Source: Saccharomycopsis fibuligera x Saccharomycopsis cf. fibuligera
Lineage: Eukaryota; Ascomycota; Saccharomycetes; Ascoideales; Saccharomycopsidaceae
Reading direction: 5' to 3'
Length of the DNA stretch: 64,000 nt
NCBI GenBank assembly: GCA_001936135.1
Contig: CP012822.1
Location: 372,001-436,000 of the forward strand
Part shown: in pieces, positions 43,930-55,511 of the stretch
Layout: every line of letters starts with the position of its first letter
Numbering within the stretch: position 1 is the stretch's first letter
The notes under the pieces: model-generated
What the model was told of the DNA's origin: nothing
What the model saw: only the letters and a program-made list of their open reading frames with translations
The model's database searches: none
Made by a program: the position numbers and the translations under genes

Positions 43930-45890
43930 ATTGAATCTAATTGTTAGCACATCCCGAACCAGAAACTCTTCGAGATATGATGCGCAATTTAGGGCTATTC
44001 GCATTATTGGAACACAATTGTGCCACAGAATCTCACATTTCAATCAACAACAAACATATTCTCATCAACCAATCTAGTTTTACACTGCTCGATTATAGCG
44101 CTCATTTTACCGAAATAAAGGAGAGAGATTCTCAACATTTTAAGAAGTGTAAATTGCCAACTTAATGCTAAAACCACCCAAAGATTAGTACTGTTCAGAG
44201 TTGCTGATGTCATTACCAGGCCAAATATGGTTCCACGTTGTATGGGCTTCAATGCTAAGCAATAATAGAGAGGTTTTTCCAACTTCTAAGTATTGCAAAA
44301 GGTATGGGATCTCGAGATTTAACGGGATAACGTTTGCCTCACGAAAACGATTAAGTTGGGAAATGACGAAATTCTGGCACGTAAGCAGATGGTTACAGAG
44401 TAAGAGTAGTCTTCAAGTGTTTTGAACATAAAAACGCTGACAAAATTAACATCACCATTAACGGTCCACAACAGGCAATAGGGTTTCCATCCAATTTGCT
44501 TATTGCACAGCGTAATTCCTTTTCAACAAATTTCTCCGCATTAGGTTGTTCTTGGGTCAGGCTAACGTCCCTATGCCATTCTTATCGTCAAAAAAAGATA
44601 ACAAAGAAGCTCGCATTTCCTTTAAATGCGACAAGTCTATATCAATATCGACGACAAACGTAAGCTAACTCACACTTACTTGGAGAATTCTTGTCTTGCG
44701 CGCACAGGGGGATCTAGATGAACATCTCGTTGCCGAGACCACCTTGTTTGTTTACAAACTTCCAACAGACAATGTGTCCACACCTATACCTGCGAGTTTC
44801 GGTTAGTATGGGAGGTGGGACTAATGATTACATAGGTTCTCACAGGGTACAGATAACAGCAAGATCCTTTGACTCATCGACAGGCATAATACTAGCCAGA
44901 ATAATAAAAATAATCGACCAAAGTGAAGCTGGCTTTCTCTGTCTGTCATTTAGAGCCAACTCATTATCACTAGTACGACGAAAAGAAATTATTACTGGGT
45001 TATTAGTATGTACAATCCTACAGACGACAAAAACAATGCACAACTATTTTTCCAAAACACTATCAACAGTACCACGGTAACCAGGTCCCCTTCAAAAACT
45101 CTCATTCAACTAATAGCATCTTTTCTGGCCACTTTGGCAAAGTTATAGGCTTACAACACTTACGAACCAGTAAGAACAACCTCCAGGGCATACTTGTCAT
45201 GGATTATAGCTTTGCTGATAGTACCCTCAAAAAAGCCTCCTAGACAGAAACTGATTTTCAACTAGCAGAGCCGTTAGTGAAATCCTGTAAAACAATAGTT
45301 TCTCGGGCAGTCTCAATGACTGCATCAAGCTAACGAGAACCAAAACTTACCTTTACGGATGTTATACGCTCTACTTGAAAGTTCAGTCCATAAAGCAGTT
45401 TTGCTAAGCATCATTCCTCCTCCGACTGTGCTCCTACCCTGCTTTATACTTACCGATCGAGTGCTACATAGCATCCCATATTACCATACTTTTTGTTTAC
45501 TGCTATCAAAGGACCAAAATAAAACACTCTATTCGAAATCATTAGTAGCTGGCTCAATATCCAATAACCGCATACCGAGTTCGAAAAAAGGAAAACCTCA
45601 AATTCACATTTACTATGACTACGAAATTGGAACCTTCAAATATTTTGAACAAACCTAAAGGATCAAATCACTTGCCAATAAAGATGAGAACCAAGTAATC
45701 AGAATTAAGGGTATTATTCATGGAACTGATATAACGGATATTGAAACTATTGGCTATCTTAGGAGAGGTGTCTATCATATCATACTATCTCATGAAACGA
45801 AGCTGAATTCAAATAAGAATATGACAAATGAACAACTTTACATTGTCCACAGGGTGCTCCACGGAGACTGTGTGTGTAGTTTATAGTTTT
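43930..45890 (+). mobile_element. Decayed copia fragments, plus strand (tentative)
   Basis: Two pieces resemble the copia GAG-pre-integrase box. At 43941 the frame reads LAHPEPETLRDMMRNLG, compare GHPSPETLRKMLKN. At about 45660-45884 an open stretch contains RRGVYHIILS and LYIVHRVLHG, compare GLYHV...LWHRRLGH. The order suggests remnants of two copies rather than one. Similarity is short, so confidence is low. Confidence 0.4.
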
Positions 45891-45981
45891 CTGTAAAAGG
45901 TTTAAATGACTATGGGTACTGATGTTGATGCTGTTGTTGAGGCTGTGTTTGAAGATGAATACAGTTACCGGAATTCATTAA

Positions 45982-46200
45982 AGGGTCTTTAGATCATGGC
46001 ACGTTGCTGGAATTGGTACTGGAGGACCAGCCGCCGCGGTGATCATCATTGGATTAATCAAATGGATTTTTCTCATGGTGGTTTGGGCCTTGATTGGTTC
46101 ATGGATTTTCAAAAATTCCCACAAGATAATAGACCTAATACCTTTTTTCAAACTGTTTGCCGGACCTGAAGCAGCAGCAGCAGCTTCATCAGCGCCATAG
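45982..46200 (+). other. Unrecognised hydrophobic open stretch
   Basis: A 72-codon open stretch with no start codon at its beginning. It holds a Gly/Ala-rich segment (AGIGTGGPAAAVIIIG) that runs into a strongly hydrophobic, Trp-rich segment (two possible membrane spans) and a polar, Ala-rich tail ending ASSAP. Composition is unlike the surrounding relics. I do not recognise the family. It may be the last part of a broken membrane-protein gene or chance. Confidence 0.35.
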
Positions 46201-48700
46201 TTGTTTTTGAAAATGATTTGCTTGATGGTAATAGCACGAATAGTACAATATTATGTTCATCAACAAGATTAGTGGCCTTTGCCTTTCAAAAAGTGAAAAA
46301 AAAAACTTATATCAATAACTACATGGCCTATTCTCAATTCAATTGAGCATTATCTTTGGAGTAGACACAACTGTTAACAAATAATGCTTTTTAATCCAAC
46401 TTCAATGCCACAAAACAACAAAACCAACATCAAAAATGACAGAATAATTGCCATTATCAACTCAATCTATGGCAGCTAAGTATTATTCGTAACAATAACA
46501 TATTAAGCGCTATGCAGAAACTAAATGGTATTAAGACCAAATCATCAATTGTAAACCAACATTGGGGTTTGTTAATGTAGTCTCGCAAGTATGGAACTTT
46601 CAGCAGTTCAAGGCCATAAGTTAATTAAACCAGAAGATTTGCACGCACTCCTATCAAATTTCAACAACGGTTCCGGTAACCTGTACCCCGCAGTTCAAAT
46701 GTTTGTTTAAACATCCAAGCCGCCGTGGCTCTTTTACGCAGTGCCACGAAGCTCTAAGGCTTCACTGTTGCAACAAAATAGCTCAGCTCAATTGATACCT
46801 AAGCTTAATCTTCTTTTATGATAGTCCCATTTTTTGCGGATAAAAATTGAATGGAACTTTTTGATAACGGCAAGGGGCTTGAGCTATGAAGCACCAAAAG
46901 TGCCAATTTAAGCCACCTTCACCATTACAGCAGAGACTCGAGAATAGCCTTCTGTCGCTCAAATGGAGCGCATAAAAAAATATTGTAGAGTGTGCTATTT
47001 TGAAGTTGGAATTCCAAACCAGGAATTGTCAACAATATTAACAGAAACAATGCGCACTGTGCTGAGTATTTTCAACGTCAACCACTTCCCACCGTCAAGC
47101 CTGGTAATGAGCTACCACACTCTAATCTCTTGAATTTCTTACTATAAGGGCACTAATGAACACCTCAATAATAGCTAGCCAAACTGAAGCCCAGGTACTT
47201 CTGAGAAACGTAGAAAGGCCACGAATGTTTCCTATGAGGCATTAAAGATACAGAGTCAGAAATGAGGATATCGTATGGTCGACCCCAAAACACTACTAAC
47301 GGCCACAAAAGCACTAGTCGTGAGAAACCTATACCCAAAGCTCTTCCAAGCAACGCTACAGTTTTTTGTGCTCCATTATTTAAAGTTAAGCCATGCACGG
47401 CAAACCAGGCCAGCCATATTTTGAACCAATTTTGGTGGTGAAACTCCCTTGATATGATTGGCAGGGCAATGACGAAAAACAAATATGACTGACAGACACC
47501 CCAGCACAATGCTCTACATTGGCCAACACACAAACAAACATAATAGGTTTATGCACATAAGCACTTTTTAAGGGACCAGATAGTGGGAATCACGGACTCC
47601 AATGTCCGTCAAATATAGCAAAGGCAATGGCGCTAGGAGTGCGGACTACTCTACCCTACAGCATAATAAGGCCTCGATTTAATAAACTGTCCAACGTGTT
47701 CAGTATGTCCTAAAATTTGGAGTTCAAAGTATTAGTCTCGAACTACTGGGTGGCACTGACTACAGATAAATAAAGACTCCGTTTATTTGAATAGCCATAT
47801 AAGGAGGTACGCTTGCCGTCCCCCGTATAGCTACTATTACCTACGATAAATGAATAGCACTATACCAAATTGTGAGGCTTATTTTGGCGCGCTGCTATAG
47901 ACTACTGGATAGGATAAGAACGCATAATTGCTAAAGGCAAATAGCATCAAAGGCGTGAAGACGATATTCATTACATGAGCATTATAAGTGAAAAATGGAA
48001 CAATACAGAATGTCTTTATTTGATGACATAAGGAAAATAAGTTCAATTTCATCGCTTGCTAAGCTTACCACGCCGTTGAATCTGAAGTGAATGGTTTTCT
48101 TTCACTACATTCGGAAAGCTTTATTTAGCCATTGCCGTTGAACGATTCCTGTGGTATGAGCATTATAATTTAACAGTAGCTATGTAATAAGTTCTCCACT
48201 CCGTATTGTACCGAACAGATACAGTTATAGTTAAATACAAGCATTTTTATCTGTATAAGTCGTTTACTATTCGGAACGTATCTTCCTGAAAGGCTTCTTG
48301 GGGTCACAAACTAGGTTTTGCTACAACTTCTGAAACTACATCATTGATGCTGACATTAAAATACAACCGATTGTCATAAAGTTGCTGAAGCTGATTAAGT
48401 CCATTATTGAATATCAAAACTCAAAAAGTTATTGGCATCTTTGAGATACTGTAAAGAATATTCGTCTGGATTCTATCGTACGATAGCTATGAATATTAGC
48501 AAAATAACTCAAGTGCAAAATCATTACCAACTTGCGAGGTCTTCTTGCATGTAAACGAGACAATAAACGATGTTCCTGAATGATAATGACATTGATTCAA
48601 CTTTAAGAATCATTGACAGATTCTTAAACAGCTAGTTCGAAGAAAGAAGCGAGGAGAAATCTAGAAAATATTTGAAAGACACCATTACCTATCATACTAC
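46201..48700. other. Gene-free stretch
   Basis: No gene I can support. The longest open stretch is 47165-47533 on the minus strand (122 codons). It is rich in Trp, Leu and Val with one likely membrane span and has no clear family. No RNA gene or LTR boundary was found. Confidence 0.5.
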
Positions 48701-49700
48701 TGTTCAGAATAACAAGTAGTGCATTGGTAAAGCAGACGAAACTGTAAGGTAACCGATGTGAAACTTCTGCTGGTAAAAAATCAAGAAAACTGTTAAACTA
48801 GATGCATTAATTGTGTTTTTTCTGTTATAACTAGATAAGAGCGCCTCTTAGTGTACTTTTTCTTTCATTTTCGGAATTTATAACCTAGTACTAGAGTATT
48901 TTATAATTTTGAGATGCCGGTTAGCAGATAGGAAACATATGCAAAAGCCACAACTCATATTGAGCTAGACAAATTTAGGTAATAAAGTGTAGGTGATAAA
49001 GTATCTTAATGAATTAATTATTGCTTGCGCTTCAACACCCCCTTTAAGTCTTATTTTACTGATGAGTTTAATTGTTGGAGAGGAAGACTAAACAGATAAT
49101 TGACGGTGAATAAGTCAGAAGCTTGTGTCAACATATCAGCGTGGCTGGACTCACTGTTGATACAACTTAGTTTCGATAGCTTGTTTTAAGCAAAACTTTC
49201 AACCAATGATAGCGAATATCAATTTTGGTGATCAAATTTTCAAGCTAGGTTCAATGCCACCTCCTAAATTGGTTACGATGGCACTCAGCAGTACTGAATA
49301 GTAGCTAATGTTCTTCCTCTTGGAGCAAAATGCATCTTGCACTTTTTTTTTTTTGACTGTAACAACGTCTCTGCGTGAAGCAATAAAACGACCATCAGAG
49401 AAGGCAACCAAGATATCAACCTCAAAAGGAAATAGATAAAGGCCAACAGTTGAAGCAGTAAAAGCCGCACCAATATAATTTTCGTAGCTTACACACTTTG
49501 ACCAGCATAGTATGTGCTCTAGATAAAGGTTTGACAAAAACACCATAATCAATTTCGGTATCCAAGAAGCTGTGGAAGCATTCATTTGAACCATTTGCCA
49601 CCTGTTAACACCGAAAATGAATCCATTCTTAATCAAAGCGCCCGGCTCGCTTTTGGCTTTTATATAAAAATGATAGTGTGTGATGGCGCATAAGCAGAAT
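48701..49700 (-). mobile_element. Decayed copia element end (LTR boundary, Pol end, RNase H)
   Basis: An LTR end (plus strand ...GCGCTTCAACA at about 49037) is followed by a purine tract (minus strand TTAAAGGGGG) and, on the minus strand, a Pol end reading SSHADMLTQASDLFTV, compare the copia ADMLTKA motif. Further upstream on that strand (49636-49232) an RNase H-like stretch shows VAFSDGRF and SKRKNISYYSV, compare FSDADYA and SKKQ.SVALSS. Family not assignable. Broken several times; old. Confidence 0.6.
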
Positions 49701-50652
49701 TCATGTTACTCTTCACGAAACAACTATCCTGAACAATAATATCTTCAACCGATGACCATCTTGCAGAGTCACCATTAATCGACGCATGAGAGCCCACCGC
49801 CAATAGCAGTTCCAAGCACAATTCATTGTGATTCCCTGTTACTCTTATATTATAGTCATTTCCAGTTTGTTATGCATCATTTTATGTGTTGGTTCTACTG
49901 CCTCTCAAAAAGTCATTTGTACCATAGTATAGGTGTATACATTGTACCAGTATGTTGGTATATTAGCGTTCAGCTCCTGTGACAGAAAATGTAAAGAGAA
50001 CATGCTGACTACGGTAAAGCAGCGGACTAGTAGTAGAGTGAGTGGTACACATAAGAAAAGGGCATAACATAAGTGAAGTGATAGATGGAGTAAATCAACA
50101 GTAATGCAATGTGAGCGGAGTGGCAGTGTACCAATGCTATGGTGTAAAAGTCGTGACGGTGACGTGGTGCATCCACACTCATAGTTAGCACCAAAGCAGA
50201 TAGTATGTACATATAGAAATAATGAAGACAGGGCACGGACGAAGAAAAAAAAAACTGAGGGAGATAGAGAGATATATAAGAAAAAAAAAGAATAGCAACA
50301 TAATTAGCGATATAAGCACTAAGAATGAACCTCAGGGCCTACAACGTCGTAGCAGGTTATCATTACACAACTTGACTTAATATTTTGACAAATAGTAAGA
50401 GTTCTTATAATACATGAAGAGACTCCCGACAGTCACCCAGATTAGATAGTAGCTTTGAGACTCCAGGCACCAAGGAAATATGTGAAAGGAATACTGTGTC
50501 TGAGTTGAATGGTACTCGCATTTCAGCATTTACAAATGTGATCTGCTTTTTGTATTGTTTGTACACACTGCCATGACTTTTATACCATAGTAGTGGTATT
50601 TACTTATTACATTCACCGAACGCCTCACTTTTTTGGAGGATGATGAAATGGG
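49701..50652. other. Gene-free stretch left of PET127
   Basis: No supported gene; includes two A-runs near 50250 and 50283. It forms the right border of the gene desert. The first normal gene promoter begins around 50650. Confidence 0.55.
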
Positions 50653-50782
50653 TTACCCGCCGAGTAAAATCTTGTCGGCGTCGGGTACTGATTTGGACTT
50701 CGGTATGCCATCCCCAGATTTTTTATCAGGCCAGGGCTTATAAGTCAAATTTGATTTTATGTTTACCAGATATAGTCACGTG
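50653..50782 (+). promoter_or_regulatory. PET127 promoter with Reb1 and Cbf1-type sites
   Basis: TTACCCG at 50653-50659 is a perfect Reb1 core, and CACGTG at 50777-50782 is a Cbf1-type E-box, about 250 and 125 bp upstream of the ATG. Both factors are general regulators in yeasts and keep promoters nucleosome-free. Function is inferred from motif and position. Confidence 0.55.
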
Positions 50783-50905
50783 GATTGATTCTCATCGAGT
50801 TTTTTAGAAAAACAGTACATAAATTTTAATTTCTCTGCCGTTTTTAGCTCATCGCCAGCGCCAACATCAAAGAGGAAGAAAAGATAATACCGATTAGCAG
50901 ATAGG

Positions 50906-53269
50906 ATGGCCAGTAGAGCCAGCTTCTCTTTCAAAAGTTGTCTGTTAATGAATTCCTTTTTGCTTCGTAGCTTTTATGCTTTTTGCGTTTCTCGGTCGAG
51001 GTCTTTTCAGGTTCCCAGAAGAGGCAAGGCCTCTACGGCTACGGCTGCAACCCAAGGTTTAACTGATAATAAGAGCCGAGCTGAATCGCTTTTGCTGAAC
51101 TTCATTAAGAGAGGATCTACAATAAAGACAAGAAAGTCTAAAATATATTATGATCCAAAGTCTAGGAGAGAGAATAAACAAAAGTATGAATCCAACACCA
51201 AGAAGCAGGAAGGGATTTTGAAGGCTGAGAACAGGCTGATGAGTCGGCTTAACGACAATGTCCAAAAACAACAATCGGCACGGCCAGCATCAGTATCGAC
51301 GCCTGAATCTGCGCCAGAATTCGAGACGGCACCAGACCTCGTATCAAGGCCAGTTATTACTCGTGAGGTTACTAACAAACTTTTGCGGGCAGGTCAGATT
51401 GTATACGAACCAATCAAGCCAAATTTTGAGCAGCCCGAGGTCCCAAAACTAGCTCACAATTTATCCAGAGTTCTATTTGAGCCCAATGTTTACCATCAGT
51501 TGCAAGATGCTAGATCCCGAATATATAACTTCACTCCTTTTTTGAAAAATATCATAAAGATTGAGGATTTTGACTTCAATAAAACAACTGGATTCATACC
51601 TTCGGGAAGAGATGCCACCTTGTTGAATTTGGCCAATTACTTGAATGCACACAATGAGCAGAAACGATTAAAAAGAAACATATACGAAAAAAAGAAACAT
51701 ACCAGCAAAAATTACAGCATTGAGTACTACAGTTCTACCTCCTCTATGACGGGATTATTGTGCCAGCTCCATTACTTTCTATCCAATAGAAGACCACCAA
51801 GTTTCTCCAAATTATCTGCAACCTTTAGCAACATAATTCCCAAGTTCTCAGCGGGTGCTAGATGCGCATCTTCTGTCATTGTTACTCCTAAGCGGAATTC
51901 TAGTCCGAATTCAAAGACTCTTTATTCTATTGATGCCGATAAGTCAACCGATAATGAAATTGTATTGTCTGTCCTTGGTCGCTCATTAGAAAAACTATTA
52001 GTCACAGATGAAGCCGAATTCAATAAAAAATTTAAACTTGATCCAAGAGCTGCTTCTAATTTATCTCCTTCTTCTTCTTCTTCTTCTCCTCCAGTTTCTA
52101 AATTGGATCCTGAGTCTTATCATTACGCCAAGATTGGAAAGTTTCTTGTGAGATCGCAGTTGGATTGTTATGATCCAAGATTGCCGAACACTGGTACATT
52201 TGATTTGAAGACCCGTGCTGTCTGCGCTGTTAGATATGACATTAAGTATGTTCAAAATGAGCAAAACAATAAGAGCGGTTATCAAATTTTGAAACGATAT
52301 GGGCAATTTGAAAGCCATGAACGAGAAAAATACGACTTGATTAGATCTGCAATGTTAAAATATTCATTTCAAGCAAGAATAGGTAATATGGATGGAATCT
52401 TCATTTGCTACCATAATATTGAAAAGATTTTCGGATTTGAATATGTTCCACTATCAGATTTAGATGATATTTTTCACTCTTATAATGGGGAGGCATCTCA
52501 AGAAGCACCCAGTGATCTCCGACTAACCGATGATGTTGAAGATTATAAAGCAGGCATTAGTAATTTTGTTGCTGACAATGAATTCAAATTTAGTTACAAG
52601 ATCTTGCAGGACATTTTGGACTTGATAATCAAAGACTATATGCCTCAAGATAATGACTTAAACTCTTTCAGATTGATTTTCAAAGAAAGAAAGAAAGGCA
52701 ATTTATCGTTTCTCTACGTTATCTTTGCCCCATTGACTCCAGATCAAGTTGCTAAAATTCAAGCCATTGGTATTGGTAAGGATAAGCTTTTAATAGATCA
52801 AAATTTGAGCTCTTTAGTGGAAAGCAGCGATGAAAACCACAGAGTAAGGGCTAGTTTGGATCCGAATTATTACAAGATCAAGGAGGAGGCACAAAAGAAA
52901 AAATTTTACGAGGTTATTGAAGAAACACTACCAAATGTACGTGGGTTTGAAGTATCAGTGGACCACTATTTTAACAACATACTAGACACTAAGATGTATC
53001 CATCCCCAAGTTCCAAAGACGTCAACTGGTCAATAAGATATGAAATTAATGAGCTATCACGAGAAACCGCACAGGCAATGTATCCTAAATTTTTGAAAGA
53101 GAAAGCCAGTTTGTCTTGGTCTCAACCACCTCAACAGAATGAGTTTGTTAACACATTGCGTCATTATGGTAGATTTGGTAGAAAAAGGGAAAAATATTGG
53201 AGGAGATTGGAGTCGAATTCTGGCGGTGGTCAAGTAATGTGGAAGCCAGATTCAGAAGTCGATAACTAG
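50906..53269 (+). CDS. PET127: Mitochondrial RNA-processing protein Pet127
   Basis: 787 residues, close to the about 800 of S. cerevisiae Pet127. In that yeast the protein is associated with the mitochondrial inner membrane, is needed for 5' trimming of mitochondrial mRNAs and promotes mitochondrial RNA turnover. The N-terminus is a typical mitochondrial presequence (Arg- and Ser-rich, no acidic residues in the first 45). The conserved domain from about residue 400 belongs to the PD-(D/E)XK nuclease-like superfamily: FDLKTRAVCAVRYD carries D433 and K435, and GNMDGIFICYHN around residue 495 is highly conserved. A Ser-rich low-complexity run (about 385-395) precedes it. The start is the first ATG after the promoter sites; a second Met at codon 15 is possible. 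It converges with the SGN1-like gene. First intact gene right of the desert. Confidence 0.9.
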   Translation: MASRASFSFKSCLLMNSFLLRSFYAFCVSRSRSFQVPRRGKASTATAATQGLTDNKSRAESLLLNFIKRGSTIKTRKSKIYYDPKSRRENKQKYESNTKKQEGILKAENRLMSRLNDNVQKQQSARPASVSTPESAPEFETAPDLVSRPVITREVTNKLLRAGQIVYEPIKPNFEQPEVPKLAHNLSRVLFEPNVYHQLQDARSRIYNFTPFLKNIIKIEDFDFNKTTGFIPSGRDATLLNLANYLNAHNEQKRLKRNIYEKKKHTSKNYSIEYYSSTSSMTGLLCQLHYFLSNRRPPSFSKLSATFSNIIPKFSAGARCASSVIVTPKRNSSPNSKTLYSIDADKSTDNEIVLSVLGRSLEKLLVTDEAEFNKKFKLDPRAASNLSPSSSSSSPPVSKLDPESYHYAKIGKFLVRSQLDCYDPRLPNTGTFDLKTRAVCAVRYDIKYVQNEQNNKSGYQILKRYGQFESHEREKYDLIRSAMLKYSFQARIGNMDGIFICYHNIEKIFGFEYVPLSDLDDIFHSYNGEASQEAPSDLRLTDDVEDYKAGISNFVADNEFKFSYKILQDILDLIIKDYMPQDNDLNSFRLIFKERKKGNLSFLYVIFAPLTPDQVAKIQAIGIGKDKLLIDQNLSSLVESSDENHRVRASLDPNYYKIKEEAQKKKFYEVIEETLPNVRGFEVSVDHYFNNILDTKMYPSPSSKDVNWSIRYEINELSRETAQAMYPKFLKEKASLSWSQPPQQNEFVNTLRHYGRFGRKREKYWRRLESNSGGGQVMWKPDSEVDN

Positions 53270-53623
53270 AGCTTGTAGGCATATTCTTGTAAATAGATCA
53301 GTTTGTATTTTTATTAATAGTTGGTTTCAAAGCGTCTTACTGATACATCAAATAGATTTTTTTTTCCTATCAAGAAAAAAGTCATTTATTCTCCTGCTTT
53401 CCACAGTTCTTTTTTTGTTTCCATTTTTTATTTATTTACTTTTTGTTTTGCATTATGTATTAACTCTTTCTCATTTTCCTATTATATTTTGGCATACACG
53501 GTTATTTACAGGATTTAGACAGATATGACTATAAACAACAAAGTTTTGTACTGTCATTGAGACCAAACAACTTCTAGAAATGGATTTCAAAGCAGAATTA
53601 AATTCAACCATGGAAGGAAAGAG

Positions 53624-53662
<39 letters not shown>

Positions 53663-53879
53663 AAAAAAAGGCACAAATATTAATGAAATCAATATGGGAA
53701 CATACAGACAATAAGAGCAAAATAAAATTTTTTAAAAAAAAATAACTGAACACAGTATAAACAAAAGTAATAATAATCAGCAGCATTATAGGCATTGTAT
53801 AACTAATATAAAAATAATAAATCACTCTTTGAGTTTCGTAATCATAAAGTTAGAGAGCAATGAACATAATCTCAAAAGC
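53270..53879. other. Convergent intergenic region with a 37-bp poly(A) run
   Basis: Holds the 3' regions of PET127 and the SGN1-like gene. An unbroken run of 37 A lies at 53624-53660 on the plus strand, with T-rich sequence to its left. No further gene seen. Confidence 0.8.
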
Positions 53880-54578
53880 TCAGTTCTGCTTTTCACCAAC
53901 GCTCTCATTAGCAGCTGGGGCAGCAGCAACTGATGCTTGTTCTGAAGAAGCTGAAACTGACTCCTCACCGCCAGCAGCAGCGGTTTCACTTTCAAATCTT
54001 CTTCTGTCACCGCCCCTGTAGCCACCTCTAAAGTTACCCCTGTAGCCACCTCTAAATCCACCTCTGCCTCTGAAGTTACCTCTGCCTCTGTAGCCGCCTC
54101 TACCACCGCGGAAACCGCCTCTACCACCACGGAAACCACCTCTTCTGTTGAAACCTGGAACGTTAGTTCTCTTTTCAGTGACATTCAATTGTCTGCCTTT
54201 AAATTCAGATTCATTTAACTTTAAAGCTTCAGCAACAGAATCCTTCTTGGCAAATTCAACATAAGCAAAGCCTTTTGGACGGCCAGTGTATTTGTCGTAC
54301 AAGATAGTGATACGATTGATGACACCGGCTGGGTTGAAAAATTTCTCCAACTCTTCTGGAGTGGCACTATAATCAACGTTCCCCACATAAATACTACGAG
54401 AGTCAATCTCCTTTTGTTGTTCCAATTGTTCTTCTTTGGTCAACTTTGGCTTTTCTGATTGCTGTGATTCAGTAGAAACTTCTTCCCCGCTAGTTGCCTG
54501 CTGTTCTTGTGATTGTTGTTCAGTAGTAACAACAGCTGGCTCTTGTTGTAATTGTTGTTGTTTTTCAATGGCACTCAT
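53880..54578 (-). CDS. SGN1: RRM/RGG RNA-binding protein of the Sgn1/Pab2 (PABPN1) family
   Basis: 232 residues. A Gln/Glu-rich N-terminal region (1-58) is followed by one RRM (about 61-138) with RNP2 IYVGNV at 63-68 and RNP1 KGFAYVEF at 102-109. A C-terminal RGG domain (about 145-193, many FRGG/YRGG repeats) and an acidic, Ala-rich tail follow. The RRM start [11 protein letters not shown] and the sequence [16 protein letters not shown] are hallmarks of the PABPN1/Pab2/Sgn1 group, which binds poly(A). Sgn1 of S. cerevisiae acts in the cytoplasm with translation factors, while Pab2 of fission yeast is nuclear. The long RGG domain is more Pab2-like, so the symbol is given with reserve. The start is the first ATG. 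It shares a divergent promoter with NOP16. Confidence 0.85.
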   Translation of the reverse strand: MSAIEKQQQLQQEPAVVTTEQQSQEQQATSGEEVSTESQQSEKPKLTKEEQLEQQKEIDSRSIYVGNVDYSATPEELEKFFNPAGVINRITILYDKYTGRPKGFAYVEFAKKDSVAEALKLNESEFKGRQLNVTEKRTNVPGFNRRGGFRGGRGGFRGGRGGYRGRGNFRGRGGFRGGYRGNFRGGYRGGDRRRFESETAAAGGEESVSASSEQASVAAAPAANESVGEKQN

Positions 54579-55221
54579 CTTGACTCGACCTGTATTATTT
54601 GTTTTTTTATTTTACTGTTTTGCTTTGGTGTGTGTTTTCGGATTTTACCTTGTTCAGATTTGATATTTTTATAGTTTAGTTTCCCGTTTGAGTGGTTACC
54701 TTCAACTATTGGTTACTGTCGTTCAGCGTTTTTTTTTCTTTAACTTTTATTGTCAATCTTTTAGTCGATGCTTTGGTCAATTACCCACTTTTTTATCCTT
54801 GCCCAATCAACTTTCCGCTAACAATTGCTATTTCTCTAATTAAGCAATTTTCTTATTTCAGTTTTTGCTTATTTATTTTTTCGGTTTCGATTGACCTTGT
54901 CACTTTCACCTTGATCGACTGTTTTTTGACTGTTTTTCTCTCCAAAGTTTAAAAAATTTGAAAAATTTTATTTCTTTCGTCTCATAGTGATCTTGTCACG
55001 TTGTGCGTGGGGTAACCATATATTGTTGATTACTGCATATCTATGCAGCTTATTACAGGGGCATCGCATTTGGCAAAAAATAAAATTTTAAAAAAATAAA
55101 ATTTTGTAGTAAGTCCTGCTTTTTGATGATACTTAGTATTGGTTAATCAGGACTCTGACTCTCTTTGTTCTCAAGCTGGTTAAATTAAATAACAAAGTAC
55201 CGACAACTGTTACAGTCAAAA
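54579..55221. promoter_or_regulatory. Divergent promoter between the SGN1-like gene and NOP16
   Basis: 643 bp, T-rich on the left and A/T-homopolymer-rich on the right. TGAAAAATTTT at 54959-54969 is a perfect RRPE element, the motif typical of ribosome-biogenesis genes in yeast, 253 bp upstream of NOP16. Two further AAAATTTT cores lie near 55080-55105. No perfect PAC motif (GATGAG) was seen. Confidence 0.6.
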
Positions 55222-55474
55222 ATGACCTCCGTTAGAAAAAGAAAGATGAACCGCTCTTCAGTGGGAAAAGCCACTCGAAGAGTCAAGGACAAGCACAGAA
55301 AAATCAATGTTAGAAGTAATCCCATCATTGCTGCCAACTGGGATTACAACCAAACTTTGGCACAAAATTATAAGAGATTAGGGTTGACGGTAAAGCTAGA
55401 GAAACCAGCGGGTGGCGTTGAGAAAGATTTCGACGCTATTGATGAAAACATCCCAGAAGACAATGAAAACAGTA

Positions 55475-55511
<37 letters not shown>

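Noticed and set aside
47165-47533. 122-codon open stretch on the minus strand as a membrane enzyme fragment (faint Alg2-like look)
   Set aside because: Similarity limited to a few hydrophobic residues; neighbouring sequence does not continue the match.
48880-48900. TTTTCGGAATTTATAAC as a CDEIII-like core
   Set aside because: Matches the consensus only partly and has no CDEI at the expected distance.
50777-50782. GTCACGTG as the CDEI element of a point centromere
   Set aside because: No AT-rich CDEII block and no CDEIII follow; it lies in the PET127 promoter and fits a Cbf1 site.
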